From: Owenia fusiformis | Taxonomy: Eukaryota; Annelida; Polychaeta; Sabellida; Oweniidae | Assembly (NCBI GenBank): GCA_903813345.2 | Contig: CAIIXF020000003.1 | Span: forward strand, 14,958,931 to 15,022,930 | DNA length: 64,000 nucleotides | Reading direction: 5' to 3' | Part shown: one piece after another, positions 35,011 through 48,079 of the stretch | How the letters are laid out: each line of letters starts with the position of its first letter | Numbering within the stretch: the stretch's first letter is position 1 | The notes under the pieces: generated by a model | Databases searched by the model: none | Told to the model about the DNA's origin: nothing | What the model saw: only the letters and a program-made list of their open reading frames with translations | Made by a program: the position numbers and the translations under genes

Positions 35011-38000
35011 CTAAAATATCCAATAACGTATTAATTTATTTTTACTTTATTACACGATATTATCATTAAATGCGTTATATATCCGAAAGGATATCAAGCT
35101 GATTAGCATATTCTATTAAAGGGACAAAGTGCGTAAATGAAGTCTCACTTTTGATCTTCATAGTATTTCCTATGGATAAATAAGTACCCGATCTTTCATT
35201 TGACACCAAAAACAGCTCAAACAGATCACATCAGAGTTGACACTAGATCATGAAAAAATATTTTTGATCTATCAATTTATATGTGTCAAGTTTTTAGCCA
35301 TGCCATAGAAAGATGGCATTGTTGTTTGCATTAATTATCCATTCATTTTGATGGGATTTTCAAGCATACGCCATCTTTTAATCCAAGAGTTATTTAACAC
35401 ATCCACAAATGTGAAAAGTGGTAATTCACTTTTTTCAGTCTCTGAACTTCAAATGTCGTTTTCTATGCGAGTAATTTTTTTTTCAGTTCAGTATTATCCC
35501 AAATTAAAGTTTTTATCATATTTGATTGGCTGTGTGAGTGACATGTCTCATATAATATTTTGTCCTTTTTCCTTCCAAAATAGGCACATTGCCTGTTTAA
35601 TGTATGTAATATTACTGCTGAATAAAAAAAAATTGTATATACGAATTCATTCGTAACCACAGACAATATGCAGTTATAATATGGGGCATGTTGAAATCAT
35701 GATGTATACCTTCTTCGCACCAGTTTCAATAACGTAGTCTAGAGTGTCCGGCAAAATGTTGGTGTTGTTCAAAATGCTTCAATCGGATTGGTAAAATATT
35801 TCGAAAAACTGTCTTTTTTCTAATGTTTCGATGATGTGACTATCAAAAGGTAAACTTTTTGTTCAAGTTCCTGCTTCATCACAACCCTGATATATTTTTA
35901 CAATATTGGAACAGGTGTAGGATCATATTCACCTGTTTTATTAAATTACATATACAAATCGGAAGTTTTCACTTATTGAACATTGAGATAAGAAGGTTAA
36001 GATCATGATTGGCGCTTGGCCCAAATCGAAACTGCATACTGACTGTGTGCTACTCAAATGTGATGAGCAGAATTCCATCAGTTATTCCTGAGAACAAATC
36101 CTTCAGAACAAAGGGGAGTATATTGTATACCATTATAGTTACAATTTCAAGAAAAGAGCAACGTAAGTTTCGAGGAGTTGTACATGTAGTCCCGGACTTT
36201 AATATTCATGAATACTTAAATAAATGATAATATGAAGAAGTGCCCACTCTAATCTACATCCATTAAACTCGACTTAATCGACAACGACACACTTGCAATC
36301 TAGAAAATAAGCTACGTACCGATCAAGGACTATATTCGCTTTCATCATATCACCTAAAACACAAAAGGTGAGATTATTGATTATCGGCATCATGGTCAAA
36401 TTGATGTCATTCTTGGACAAACCAATACTAAAAATGCCACATACTTCCTGATGCAACAAGTATCAAAGCTTTACTGTTGAAAACCAACTCAATATCATTG
36501 ACGTCTACTACAGCTCGTTTCCCGTCAGTTTGCTTCACGACTGCAGCGTGTCCCAAAGCCTGGAAAAAGATTTTAAAAACAGATTTTATACACATTTGTT
36601 GATTATGCTTGCAATGGTTTTACTAAGGTTGAACTTGTTGAAGGGGGGGGGGGGGGTGTTATTCTTATTTTCTTCAATTGCACCCTCAACCTTTTTTAAT
36701 CAATTTCGGCTGTCCCGTTTTGGTACCCTGGCCTACTTATACTATTTATTCATCTTACATGTACCTCGATCATTTTTGGAACCCAACTGCCTTGCTGAAT
36801 TTGTTTCACTTTTTCATAGTCGTCGATGATTATAACCAAAGACCCAGAATCGATTTCTTCTTTCGATGTGTCAACCTTACCGAGAAGTTCAGGATTCAGG
36901 CACCATCTACAAAATAGAGAATTTAAGCTTGCACTGCAACGTAACCGTGAATGGAAAGTACATGAATCAATATTATAGGAATAATATAATTTGATTTAAT
37001 TTCATGCATGGAAAATAACCATGTCATTGTCATTAGTGAAACGTGGCTTAATTCTAAAACTTCTGACCTTCTGATTCAGAATTATAAAGAACCAATAACC
37101 AGTTATAAAGAACTGATACATAAAGATCGTACAACTTCAATTGGCGGCTTTTAACGTCAAAGAATAACTTGCAGTGACGATTGTTAAACTTAGAAAATGA
37201 CGACCTTGAACTAATCTGATTAATCATTAAGGTGCAAGGGTGGATGGTGAAACCTACAAGAGGAGGGGGTATATATTTCAAGTCTGATATATTAATTGGA
37301 ACTTGTAATCGTCCTCCCAGGGGAATGAACCAAACTGTGATTGACTATTTTATTGATAATTTATCTGAAAGTCCTTAATTACGTTCAAAACTGGAAGCGG
37401 TTTACATTACAATGTAAAATGATTTACTTGGTGAGAGTGGTTTACTTGAGAATCTGCTACTGAATGATTATAAATCATATCGTACTTAATACCGTTGATG
37501 AATTCGACAACAACATCACCATCATCATCAGTTGAACGTACAATACCACGGATACCAATTGCCTACAATATGGATTATAGATTTTATCACTACAATTTTA
37601 AAATTATTGTCTAACGGACAATGGTTTTGAATTTCGGATGGTGATCATCCCGTTTTACAACATAAACAACGAAATGCATTAGCATGTTATGTTATTACAG
37701 ATTTCTTTAAAAGGTAACCATCTTCAATATAATTTCTTAATTCTTACTTTTAACATTTCCTCGTTGCATCCCCCATGTCCTTTCTGTTTTTCCTGTAATG
37801 TTCGAGCGCCACAGTTGATCATCACTATATCGTATCTACTGAACTTTCCAGATGGTCCACCCTTTTCTGGATCCTTTGATAACAATGCTGGGTTTATCGA
37901 CCACCTAGAAAATGGCATTGTTTTCTCAGAAAGTCTGCCAACATTTCATTTCAATAGATCATTCCGATAAATCCTGCCACCTTTTGATTTATTAGAAAAA

Positions 38001-41000
38001 GTAAGATGTATTGGCTAAATTGATGATGTCATTGGTTGTAGGTAGACATTTGATCATGCAAAAATAAATTATTGCTACTTTTAAAAAACAACCTACAGCA
38101 TGACATTATCAAGCTTGCCAGTTTATCAAAGCTTCTCTGATATATCAAAAGGTGGCAGAATTTATCGGAAATATCTATCGATTAATTTTACATGTTCACA
38201 TCGTACATCCCTTAACGTTGGTTAAGGTTACCCTATTTAAGTCACAATCTAAAGCTTACTTAGATCGCGTATCATTCCCTTTAAAGTCAACTTGAATTTA
38301 GACTTTAACTGAATATAAGTCATTCATTAAGTTAAAATCTGATGATATAAAACCACATACTTGCTTCCGTTATCAAAGTTAATTTTCAGGACCTTTGAGA
38401 GCCTTTCTAGAACAACTCCTCTTTTCCCAAGACACTGAAAGTGAAATTATCTCTTATACCAGAAGTTTAGTTGGCCGGTCATTTGTGACACAAAATATGA
38501 ATTTATAATGTTTCATTGACAGTTCCCGGTAGACACGCATATTCGCCGGGGATATGCATGAACCTCAGTTTTTAACTGATGTTTCGGTAGAACGCATGTC
38601 CTTCTACATAAGTCAATATATAGTTACATACATGTAGCTATAGTCTAGTCAGTATGGGGGTTTTGGCGTTCGCTCGGAGGGATTTTATGGAACATAATTT
38701 TTCATGTTGCGAGTATGATTTTAAATATTTTTGTAGATTATTAGATCTTCGTTTTTTAGCTTATCGATTTTGTGGCCATATTACCCCCGATGGCTATAAT
38801 TTTTATCCCTATTGTAATTATTAGGGTTAAATTGTAAATAGAAAACTTTTTTAATATATAAGCAACAATTTGATGTTAAGATTTGCCCACAGAATCAGAA
38901 TTTGACCGTATATGGGTCCATGACTTATACAGGGGCCTATTTCACAGACTCGAACAAGGGATCGATGGATGTTATAACTTTTAAAATAAGGGAGATACAG
39001 GTCACATTTTTTCAAATCCTAAAGAATTTTTGAGTATTGTATAGACTTTCAGAGTTGGTAATTTATTGGTTGCCACGGCAACCAAGGTTTTATTAAAATC
39101 CGGACCCCCACATAGACATAAATTAAACAAATTTCTCAAATGCGCACAAACGCTAAAAAATATAACCCAGAATGCCTCGACAAGGGGAAAACTTTAAGAG
39201 GAGGTGATCGCATGTTATGTCACAGTAAAACATGTAAATGTAATATATGATAATGGACAATAAAACAGAACATGGCAACCATAAAAATATGTTATTTTTC
39301 ATAAAACTTGCAATTTTGTGATAGCGCTCTTTCGGTATAAAAAGCAGAAAACTAATGAAAAATGTAAAATTGTAAACTTAATGAACAGAAATCGTAGGCA
39401 CAGACATGCATGGCATGTGTCTATATCCAAACTGTTTTATGGGTTTCTCTAGTTAATATATGTTCAAACAACTATATGCGTTGCAGAAATTTTGACCCTC
39501 TAATACGAAGCTGAAATATACTTACACTCGACATTTCACTGACCCAGCCGCCATACCCATCTTGTAATTCCTTTGCCTTGCCAAGGTCTTTGGTCATATA
39601 AACAACATCTCCAGTTGAAAACTAAAAATACAACAACGATTCAAGACACGAGTGTTGCATCGAAGCAACAATTCTTTAAATCTATAAACCCTTTATCTTT
39701 TTGTTTTTGTGGATGTACACTTTGGCTTTACGTTGGCTTTAAAATATTTACATGTATCAGGCAAATAATTTATTTTGAAATAATATACTATATAAAGAAA
39801 AACATACATCAAGTCTTAAAATAAAAGAGTAACATGTGACTTACATCTTCATCGCCCGAAATCTTTGCAAGCAATGCGGCAAGATGGAGATTTGGATTTG
39901 GGTCATCATAATCATCGTCATCATCATCATCATCAACGACGGCACTTCCAACTTGCTAAAATGAATTAAAGGATTGATTACCTGATTACAATAAGTCATG
40001 ATTTTTTTACTATAATTAATTTTTCAAAGTAACTTTTTGTGGACGGTTTTAAGATTTTTCAGTATGGCTATCTAGTGGTTCAAATTTATAGAGAATTCAA
40101 AATTGTTTGTACGTCTATACAGTAAGTAATTTGTGAGTTGTAAGTTATAAGAAATATAAGTCGTAAAAAAGGTACGCCTACCTAATCATGGGAAAATAAT
40201 AAGTGCATAGCATTTGTATATACGAGTACACGTTTAAATTGAGAAGTACGTTATAATATCAAAAAATATATCACACCTTTTCCTCTGCCTCCTGTTGTTT
40301 TAGTTTTTGTTTAACCATTGCTCGTATAATTTGGTACCCAAGCCCCTCATGCATGGCATTCTCGGAATCGGACACCTCGGGCGCATCTTTATTAGGAAAT
40401 AACAATTTAAATCGAGCATAGATGATTATGGCCTGTTAGTATATAATTTGACTATTTGATTTTGTTCATCTCCGAGAATTCGTTATTGATTCTTTCCAGT
40501 TTTTCATGTATTGTTTTTTTCATGAATATCCCCATCCTCAATAAGATTGTATTTTTTCTATAATAGCTATTAGATATACATGTCTTCCTCGTTATGAGAT
40601 TTGTCGAATTAATGTTATTTTTACTGGTTTAAAGCTAGTGATAATAACTGTTGAGCCTGTTGGAGAGTGTAGGTTGCGGAGGATCTCTTTAAATCACATT
40701 CAAAAAATTGTATATGAAAGTTGTTAAACTAAATTGATAAGTATATATGCCCACGCCCTAACCAACTGAACCTCGGCTAAGCGTTGATAACATACCCTGT
40801 GGCCTTGGTTGTGGTTGCGGTGCGCGTCGTCGCCGGGCCTTTGGTTGTCCTTCCGTCGGAATGCCCTTTTCCACCGAGGCTAAATGAACGTTATACAAAA
40901 ACGATAACTCTAAATCTCTAGGTGGATGTGCCTTACAAGTAAATCATTATCGCCAGTAGCCTTTTTGAATTTTCATAATCAGTATTATTGTATTAATTTT

Positions 41001-44000
41001 TATTGTAGTATTCTTTTATGTAGTTGAGTTGCCAATAATGTTTGCTTGGCCAGCTTTGTAAAAAAAACTTTGTAGTGAATTTTACTATGATAATAAAAAA
41101 AGTTAATTATTGTTACCTCCACTATTAAATCCAAACTACGAAATTCAAGAATCTATCAAAATTAAAAAAGTTTCACAATTAGAGTGTACCATGTTTTGGT
41201 CGTCCTACATAATTAATGTACTACAGAATATGATATTCATTGAGTCGTAAGAATACATATACTGAAATGTGTATTGAACTCAACTTGATTGTATGTTACA
41301 CGATTATTCTCATTCTTGATCTAAACATTCTGTAACTGTAGTAACAGGTTCATTAAAATGTTAACTTAATAAACCATTTTATTACCAAACATCCGATCCA
41401 TTTCTTTCTTCACTTCACTAGAAGAAATTCTATATTGGGCAGTAGCTCCGACCATTGTATGTATAAGTCGTTTAACATCTTTGATAATTTGAGGATCACG
41501 ATCTGCTATTGGTGCTATCTTTACATTGGATCCAGGTTGAGCTAGAAGCGCCCCTATCGGCAACGTTGTCATTGTAGGACTGACAGCTTTAAGTTCAGGA
41601 TTACACATATATGTACATTGTATGTGACGTATACGTATAAAAAGTGCGATATTGTATATGAGAGGTTATTTAATGGGAGGTTTTTGATACAGGGTATATC
41701 TGAGGAAATTAATATAAATTTTATTTTATCAAGATAATCATTAAACTTTCATTTGAATAAGTTTCTGATGTGTTTTCTAAAGCAATATATAAAAGTTAAA
41801 AAACATTTACTAATTAAAATTGTGACCATTTAAAAGATGACCATTATATTGATGATGTGTAAATTTTTCCCCAAAAATTGATGACTGGTTTAAAATAAAA
41901 ATGGGTCCAATCCTTTCTTATTAGTGTAATCAGCACCAGACAAATGATTACTATCTTACACACAAAAAACAACAATATATAATATCAAAATTATTTAACG
42001 TGTACAACTTTTCAACCGATATAATAGGGGTTGATTGTGGGGATGGAGGCTAACTGCTCGAAAAAAGATCAGAACTTGCTACTACTCTGCAAAAGTTTTT
42101 ATTAGCTGATAGCATCCTCCAAGGCATCCCCGAACTAAAAATGTTGTCAAAGTGAGTAAATGCCATTTGTTGAGAATTCTGTCTTTGTCCCTAGAGTAAA
42201 TTCAATTTTTACTCATGTACTAGTATCTCATGAAGTACCCTATATTCAATATCATATAACAGCAGCGGTGTACAAAATACCTGGTAAAGGAAGAATCAAG
42301 CCCTTGTTCTTTTCAGAATCTAGTATTCCACTATAGATCAGGCCAAGGGAAAACACATCGACACTTGACGTATATTTTTCTCTTTTGAACAGTTCTGGCG
42401 CCGCAAAGCAAGGTGTCCCAAGTGACGTACTCATCATAAATGTCTTCATTGAATTGACTTTGTCATCTGCTAGTTTTGATATTCCAAAATCTGTCAGCTA
42501 AAACAATAAAGATATTTTCTCACATATACACAATATGGACTGTACAGGTTAACCTAAAGATGTTATCATCTGAGAGGCCTGTTTTTAAAATTTTAGAATT
42601 GCTACTGTGATCGTGTTTCTTTTTTCACTTTAATTCTTATATAACCTCATACGTTTCGACGCTATGCTCATATTACATGTCAAGAGTTGCTCATTATATG
42701 AGCTTCTTAGATAAACCTGGCATATATTGTCATCATTGAAACCTTTACTGAGACATAAGCACCTGGGTAGACTATGTAATAAACAAATACGGGATGGCCA
42801 TGGGGTGGCCATGGATATGTCAGAATACCTATCAGAGGAAAGACGAGGCGAAGCGAAGCGAAGCCGAGCCTAGTATCTTTTTTCGAGGATAGGTATTCTG
42901 GCATATCCACCTCATGGTCATCCAGTATTTATTTTATTATGCACCTCCCTTGGTTAATATCATATTCCTACCATTAATTTCCTGTAGATAAATAAAAGAT
43001 GGTGTTAAATTGTCAAGATATATTTTATTTAAAAGAATGGGTCTACTAAAACAGAAGCTGAGCCTGGTATTTTTTTCGAGGATAGGTATTGTAACAACCC
43101 TTGGGCACGCTCGTCGAGGAGCTGTAGTGTACCGAGCCAGATCCTAGACTCGAAAGATAATGTGCTAAATTCAATGCCCTGTAAGGGAATCGAGCCCAGG
43201 ACCTCCCGCTCTCAGTCAGACGCTCTACCCCTGAGTCATAAAGGCTAGCCACTACAGCTGAGACTGTAGTAGCGACTTGTTATCGAAGGTCATTACACCA
43301 TCCCCCCCCCCTAGAAGACGACGTCCCATCGTAACTGATTCACAAGGGCAATACCACTTACAGTATTCTGGCATACGGGATGGTTGGATGGTTTGATCTT
43401 CTTGCTGCTACGTATGGCAATAGACCCTGAAGCTCTTAACCAATCAGATTTGAATATTTTAATGAGGTGCATAATAATATATATTACTGTACCTTCAAGA
43501 CTGGTACTCCAGTTTGATAACTTATCAACGTATTCCCTGGTTTTAAATCACGGTGGACTAGTTTGGAGTCATGGAGATGCTTTACCCCATCGGCCAGTTG
43601 ATGCATAAAATCCACTTTTACAGCAATATCGAGTTTCCCTTCGACTTTCTTAAAGTAATTTTCAAGATCGCCACCATCGCAAAATTCCATCACGAGCCAA
43701 AATGACTTCTTTAAAAAATGAAAATCATGGAATTTCACCACGTTAGCATGATCGGTCAACTTTTGGAGGATTTTAATTTCTTCCATTCCATCCATTGTTT
43801 CTTCCATCGAGTCACTTGTAATCTGTTTAACAGCAACTGGAGTGCCATCTTTCCGTTCGCCTCTAAAATGAACGAATTCACTTATGTATTAACCATGAGT
43901 ACAGGGTGTTAGCAGCCAGTACGAATACTTTATATCACTTATTGCTTCCCATACTGCCTGCTATCAAAGATAAATGATTCATTATACATTTAAGCTTACA

Positions 44001-46448
44001 CTGTACCTTTCAACTGTAAATTTATTTTGAATTGACTATTGAACTATAAATGCAAGAGGTATTGCACTTGAGCACATGTCAATGTGCGGTTTTGGCATAT
44101 ATTAGCTACCATTCGCAAATTGAACCGTTGGCTGTTGGTTTAACATATACTATTTTATTTTCTTGTAACATATACTAAATGAGACTGACAAATGAGATAA
44201 GCAATCCTCTCGTTTCTTATTTCTTAGGCCCCGCGCAAGTATGTTTTTATCATTAATTTACTATTGGTCATGACTTTAAATATTATTCCAGAGATGTTTA
44301 AATAAAGTTGCCAACTCTTTATTTCTCAACTCTTCAAATTTCCAGCCATTTGCATGACAATTTCTAATCACCTAATATTCCACTATACAATACAGTGTAA
44401 AACACAAATGTGAAGATTGAGCAAAGGATACATTATTTCAAAAATAAAATATATTTAATGTAAGTGCCACTTTAGTCTTTTAGTATATTAAAAAATTGCA
44501 ACTTAACTGACATCAAGGTGCAATGCGCAAACATTTTTGAAAAAAAATAAAAAAAATTATCCAAGCCAATATAACCTCAGTATGCTTAACTTTCAAAACA
44601 AACCAATGTTGATTGCTTGACAAAGTTGAAAATAAGAATATATTATGTTTGAATATTACTGTATCATTGGTTTCTATGAGAACTCAAATTTTAAATTGCG
44701 TTTTTCCTGAACCACTATAAAGCATAAATGAGTTAATTTCTCGCTTATTTCTCAACCAATTTTCTAAATTCTTTCGAAAAAAACATGTGAGGATGAATAG
44801 TACACACCGGCTTATTAAAAATAGTTGTGACCTCTAAAATTTAGTTTTAATGAATTCACGATTTTCTGAGCAAAAAGTTCTAAAAAACATTCGGTTAGGC
44901 TACTATATACAAGTAAGCCAAAGTGCTTTTAAAATTTATATGGGATCTTTGATCATGAAAAGGGTTACTGCCCGATCACAGATTAATAGTGGGCTCAATA
45001 GTGAGTAACTATGCTAGGTCAAAGTATGTTGATAAATTCTTAGAAAAGTGGTGATAAATTCAAAAACATATACAGCCGCTTGATTCATACCGTTGTATTA
45101 ACGCGCAAATCATTACGTTCCTACTCAAAACACTTATACCATGTCACATTTGCCCTACGGCGAGTTCAAGAAGGTAGCTGTTCCCCAAAAAATGATATGG
45201 TCGCCGTACTGCGTATCCCAGTTTTTTTTAGCAGACCGTTCGTTATACAAATAAGACAAGTCTCAGCCATGCCGTTGCGTCAGACTGACCGTTCGGTCAC
45301 CCTGTGGTCTAGTGATGACCGCCCCTCTTCCCTTGTTAAACTCTTAAGATTATAACAAATAATACCTTGTTTAGTTTAGCTTCATAAAGACGAGCCATAC
45401 ATTTTTGTTGATAATGGATATTTGCGTGGGTATCAAACTCAATTATTTTATAAATTCAATTACGTGATTAAATTTACATGTATGTGCATGGTGGTTTTCG
45501 TCTATTTTGTAATATTTTTACAAAACATGACCTTTTATTTTGAAGTTCATACATCACTGTGATACATGTGAAACTTGAAATAGTAAGAGCTCTTTTTGTA
45601 ACCAGGGAACGAGCAAAGAAGCACTTTTCAGACCAAAATAGTTTCATATGTGCTCAGTCCCGTCCAAAATTATCGTTATTTTCAAACAATTTCGAGAGTC
45701 AAATTACGACTCCGAGTACAAGGGACAAGAGGCGATCAACAATTAACGCAAGAAGAGCAATATCTCGTGAAATAATTAAGTATTTATAGACTTTTGAACC
45801 CCTCACTACCTTCGGTCGTTTGGGGGTACAGAAAACGTTTGTGCCTAGCCCTGGGGGTGTATTCGACTATAATAACACCTGCTATGAGGTCTATATTACG
45901 ATTCGAACATGAAAACTCACCAAAATGTTTCGAATATTCATTATGGTCCGCCATAACCACAGACCGCTGTTATGACGTCACACATTACTTGTATTACCAG
46001 GGGCACTACCGTTCGCGAATATACCCCCGGTTAAAATGTTGACTTTGTTCACAGTTTATAGAAGGCGTGAATGCAGTCATGTTAAAATTGAAATTAGAAC
46101 ACCGAACTAAGACATAGTATCACTAAACATTCATCATTATTTCAACAAAAGCTAATGCACAAATATTACTTTATGCTAGAGATATGATTGCCATTAGCAA
46201 TTCAATTTAACAGATAACTTTTCTTTATCTTAGTTGACAAGTCCTGAAAATACTTTTTGCGTAAGGACCAACTGTTTATCTAGACACGCCCTTTAAGATG
46301 AATTTCAAGTAATTAATTAATCATATTTAAACCTGTACCTGTACACTGTGCCATATTCCCCCTGTCCAAGTTTCGTAAATAAATCAACTGTACAATTCGC
46401 GCTGATCCTCCATTTACCAACTTCTTCAGGTTGTCCTGGCTCGGCCAT
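34905..46448 (-). CDS. Gene B: complete STK35/PDIK1L-like kinase with MIB-type REP repeats and CaaX box
   Basis: Fifteen coding exons, 5' to 3': 46339-46448, 43493-43862, 42281-42497, 41386-41586, 40796-40879, 40277-40386, 39845-39955, 39526-39621, 38361-38434, 37748-37904, 37486-37562, 36765-36906, 36445-36559, 36320-36353 and 34905-35010. They total 2004 bp (667 residues plus stop), every junction is GT-AG and in phase, and there is no internal stop. Layout by residue: kinase about 23-299; basic/Pro linker 300-327; helix 328-364; acidic spacer 365-401; REP repeats 402-632; tail with CaaX 633-667. All kinase landmarks are present: GxGxYGxV 28-35, K49, HRD 140-142, N147, DFG 163-165, APE 193-195, D207. 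It is a paralogue of gene A, which lies downstream on the same strand. Confidence 0.9.
36320..39621 (-). CDS. Gene B REP region: three Mind-bomb-type SH3 repeats
   Basis: Exons 39526-39621, 38361-38434, 37748-37904, 37486-37562, 36765-36906, 36445-36559 and 36320-36353. Signature words are [19 protein letters not shown] followed by [30 protein letters not shown] and KWCLNPELL. In the third repeat the conserved GHGGW loop is shortened to GSW (QIQQGSWVPKM), two residues fewer than gene A, so the exon is 142 bp rather than 148. Frame is kept. Confidence 0.9.
37961..38172. mobile_element. 212-bp MITE in a gene B intron
   Basis: ATTCCGATAAATCCTGCCACCTTTTGAT at the left is inverted as ATCAAAAGGTGGCAGAATTTATCGGAAA at the right. 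The centre carries a second inverted pair (GTTGTAGGT and ACCTACAGC). It lies between two REP exons. Confidence 0.75.
39845..40386 (-). CDS. Gene B helix exon (40277-40386) and acidic exon (39845-39955)
   Basis: The first exon encodes DAPEVSDSENAMHEGLGYQ and a helix rich in Lys, Gln and Glu (MVKQKLKQQEAEEK). The second encodes QVGSAVV, eight Asp, YDDPNPNLHLAALLAKISGDED. Both are collinear with gene A. The Asp run is a GAT/GAC repeat and may vary in length. Confidence 0.85.
40796..40879 (-). CDS. Gene B basic/proline-rich linker exon
   Basis: ASVEKGIPTEG is followed by an Arg-rich run KARRRRAPQPQPRPQ. The exon has phase 1 at both ends, like gene A's linker. Only 409 bp separate it from the next exon, with no room for ZZ exons. 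Confidence 0.82.
41386..42497 (-). CDS. Gene B kinase C-lobe exons (42281-42497 and 41386-41586)
   Basis: [12 protein letters not shown] opens the first exon; GTPCFAAPELF gives the APE motif and [12 protein letters not shown] the helix-F Asp. The second exon has LLAQPGSNVKIAP, then IIKDVKRLIHTMVGATAQYRISSSEV, closing the C-lobe. The activation segment is rich in Ser/Thr ([14 protein letters not shown]), with several possible phosphorylation sites; which are used cannot be read from sequence. Confidence 0.9.
42822..42910. repeat. Short inverted repeat in a gene B intron, half-copied at 43053
   Basis: CAGAATACCTATC and GATAGGTATTCTG flank a core of GAAGCGAAGCGAAGC and TTTTTTCGAG. The unit AGCCTGGTATTTTTTTCGAGGATAGGTATT recurs at 43059-43091 and resumes as TATTCTGGCATA at 43363, with a SINE between. 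Confidence 0.65.
43092..43363 (-). mobile_element. tRNA-derived SINE-like insertion
   Basis: Read on the minus strand, 43254-43180 gives TGACTCAGGGGTAGAGCG, then TCTGACT, GCGGGAGGTCCTGGGCTCGATTCCC. These are tRNA-like A-box and B-box (GGCTCGATTCC) Pol III promoter elements in the right spacing. The whole insert interrupts a repeat that continues on both sides, with TATT repeated at the junctions. The acceptor-stem ends do not pair well enough for a working tRNA gene. Confidence 0.7.
43493..43862 (-). CDS. Gene B exon 2: kinase N-lobe, hinge and catalytic loop
   Basis: A 370-bp exon encoding VAVK (the ATP-anchoring Lys49), helix C (MEEIKILQKL), the hinge FWLVMEFCDGGDLENYF, and HRDLKPGN with catalytic Asp142 and Asn147. 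The hinge phrase is strikingly like the STK35/PDIK1L kinases, which carry WLVMEFCDGGDLN there. This is the exon that gene A lacks. Its length leaves remainder 1 on division by three, so losing it shifts the frame. Confidence 0.92.
44640..44900. repeat. Dispersed repeat, partner at 7270-7600
   Basis: See the partner for the shared words. This copy lies in gene B's first intron. The following stretch (about 44950-45110, with AAAAGGG, CCCGATC and GTGATAAA) also resembles 21330-21440. Confidence 0.55.
46339..46448 (-). CDS. Gene B exon 1: start and glycine loop
   Basis: ATG at 46448-46446. Thirty-six codons plus two bases, ending LGQGEYGTVY. The start is chosen by agreement with gene A (MA...NCTVDL). 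The frame stays open upstream for at least eight codons, so a longer N-terminus cannot be excluded. The donor is GTACAG. Confidence 0.82.
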
Positions 46449-47418
46449 TTTCACGATGAGTGTCTCTAAAACGAATCTATCGAATGACGATCATGTAATG
46501 TAGACGTTTATGTAGTTCATGTAATCACTAATGGCGGGCGGAAGTATTTTTCTATCTCATTTAGTCGGCTTTGACGTCAAAGTAGCTTCATGCAAAATGC
46601 GCTATCACAAATATGGTGACACTATTGTGGCATTATCATAGCAACTTGCAAATTGTTTACATATTTTACTTACATCGGTATGAACTGAAATTAGATTGCT
46701 TGTTTTCTTTTGAAATGGTTAATTTCAGATTCTGAGATTTATTAAAGGGCGATGAATTTTTCCCTTCGTCAGCTAATCGAAGCAGAACTTAACTTGCTGT
46801 ACATGCCAAAAACATCCAACCATGTACCTGTCATTGACCAAATAAGTATCCAATTTGGCCTATATCTAATTTGTTTTTTTGGTTCAAAATCTAAAACTAT
46901 CCTCTAAACTCATATGTAGCATTGTAACCCTATCATGAATATAGACATGTGGACTGAACTCTGCCATGATGACAACTGCTAGAAATGTGCAATACGGAAA
47001 CTAAATTTTTCATTTAAATTGCCCTCGAAATGACCAGAAATTCTAACTAAATTATCCCGTATTCACATACTTTGATACATTGTATCTTTTTTCAAGGACT
47101 CCCTTGAATTCTGCTGAAATGTTGCAATCCTATGTAACTTTCTATGAGAAACAGGAATGATGTATAACACGGGTGGCAATGCTACAAATATGATTTTTAG
47201 AGGGGGTGCATACGTATGAAACCCTCTGTACATTGATTATTTATACCTTGAATCATACTTTCGGTATTTGGGGTTTGTAGATCCTTGTAACTGGTAATGC
47301 ACGTAGATTTACGGGGTGAAGATGGCTGGATCTGGTTTAGTCATTAAAATAAATTTCTGCATGGTATTTCTGCTCTCAAAATCTCATAAAATATTAAAAT
47401 GCAACAGCAAGGAGAATT

Positions 47419-48079
47419 GGCTCCCAGAGTGCAACATCAATATTCTTACCCATATATGAGCATGTCGTGTCGGGATACAAAATTCGAATTCAAACAGCCG
47501 CCATTTTGTTCACTTTAATATTTTAATCGTGAATTTTGGTCTTAAATATATAGCTCCAGATAACATCAAAAATTCCAAAACCTTTCAGATTTTAAAGTGT
47601 GCTTTCAAAAGACACGTTATTAGTCTCTATGATTAGTACTCTGTACTACCTTTAAACAGATGCACCGGTATCCATAAATCAATGTTATATCTTTCAACTA
47701 TATCCTGTTAAACATTTTAATTATACTGTTTACCAGCTTGGCATGCTTGATTTACATTTTGATGACACATTGTAAATTCAAGAGTATCTATATGCACCTA
47801 GATTAAAGAATTACAACTTAATGATATTGTGTAATTTTAAAATGTTCTAGCTTGTGATAAGTCATACACCCCCTGGGGTGTCTTTATCATTATTGTGTAA
47901 ATATGTTAATATGATTTTAATAAATAAATAAAAAAAATTATTATTATAGACATGATAGAGATAATGGTTCGTGTCTTGAACTATTCATTTTGAATTTATA
48001 ATTCGGTTATAATTACAGAAAATAACGAGATTTCGACGTTTTCATTGTTGGAAAATATCGAGTTTCGATCCTGGGAGCC
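47419..48079. mobile_element. TIR element GGCTCCCAG, fuller copy
   Basis: Ends GGCTCCCAG and CTGGGAGCC. The flanking arms match 1425-1709; the middle (about 47600-47945) is an extra segment not in the intronic copy. The shared core is AAACAGCCGCCATTTTGTTCA and CGACGTTTTCATTGTTGG. Confidence 0.65.

Noticed and set aside
43180-43254. tRNA gene.
   Set aside because: Pol III boxes are present but the acceptor stem does not pair, so SINE is the better call.
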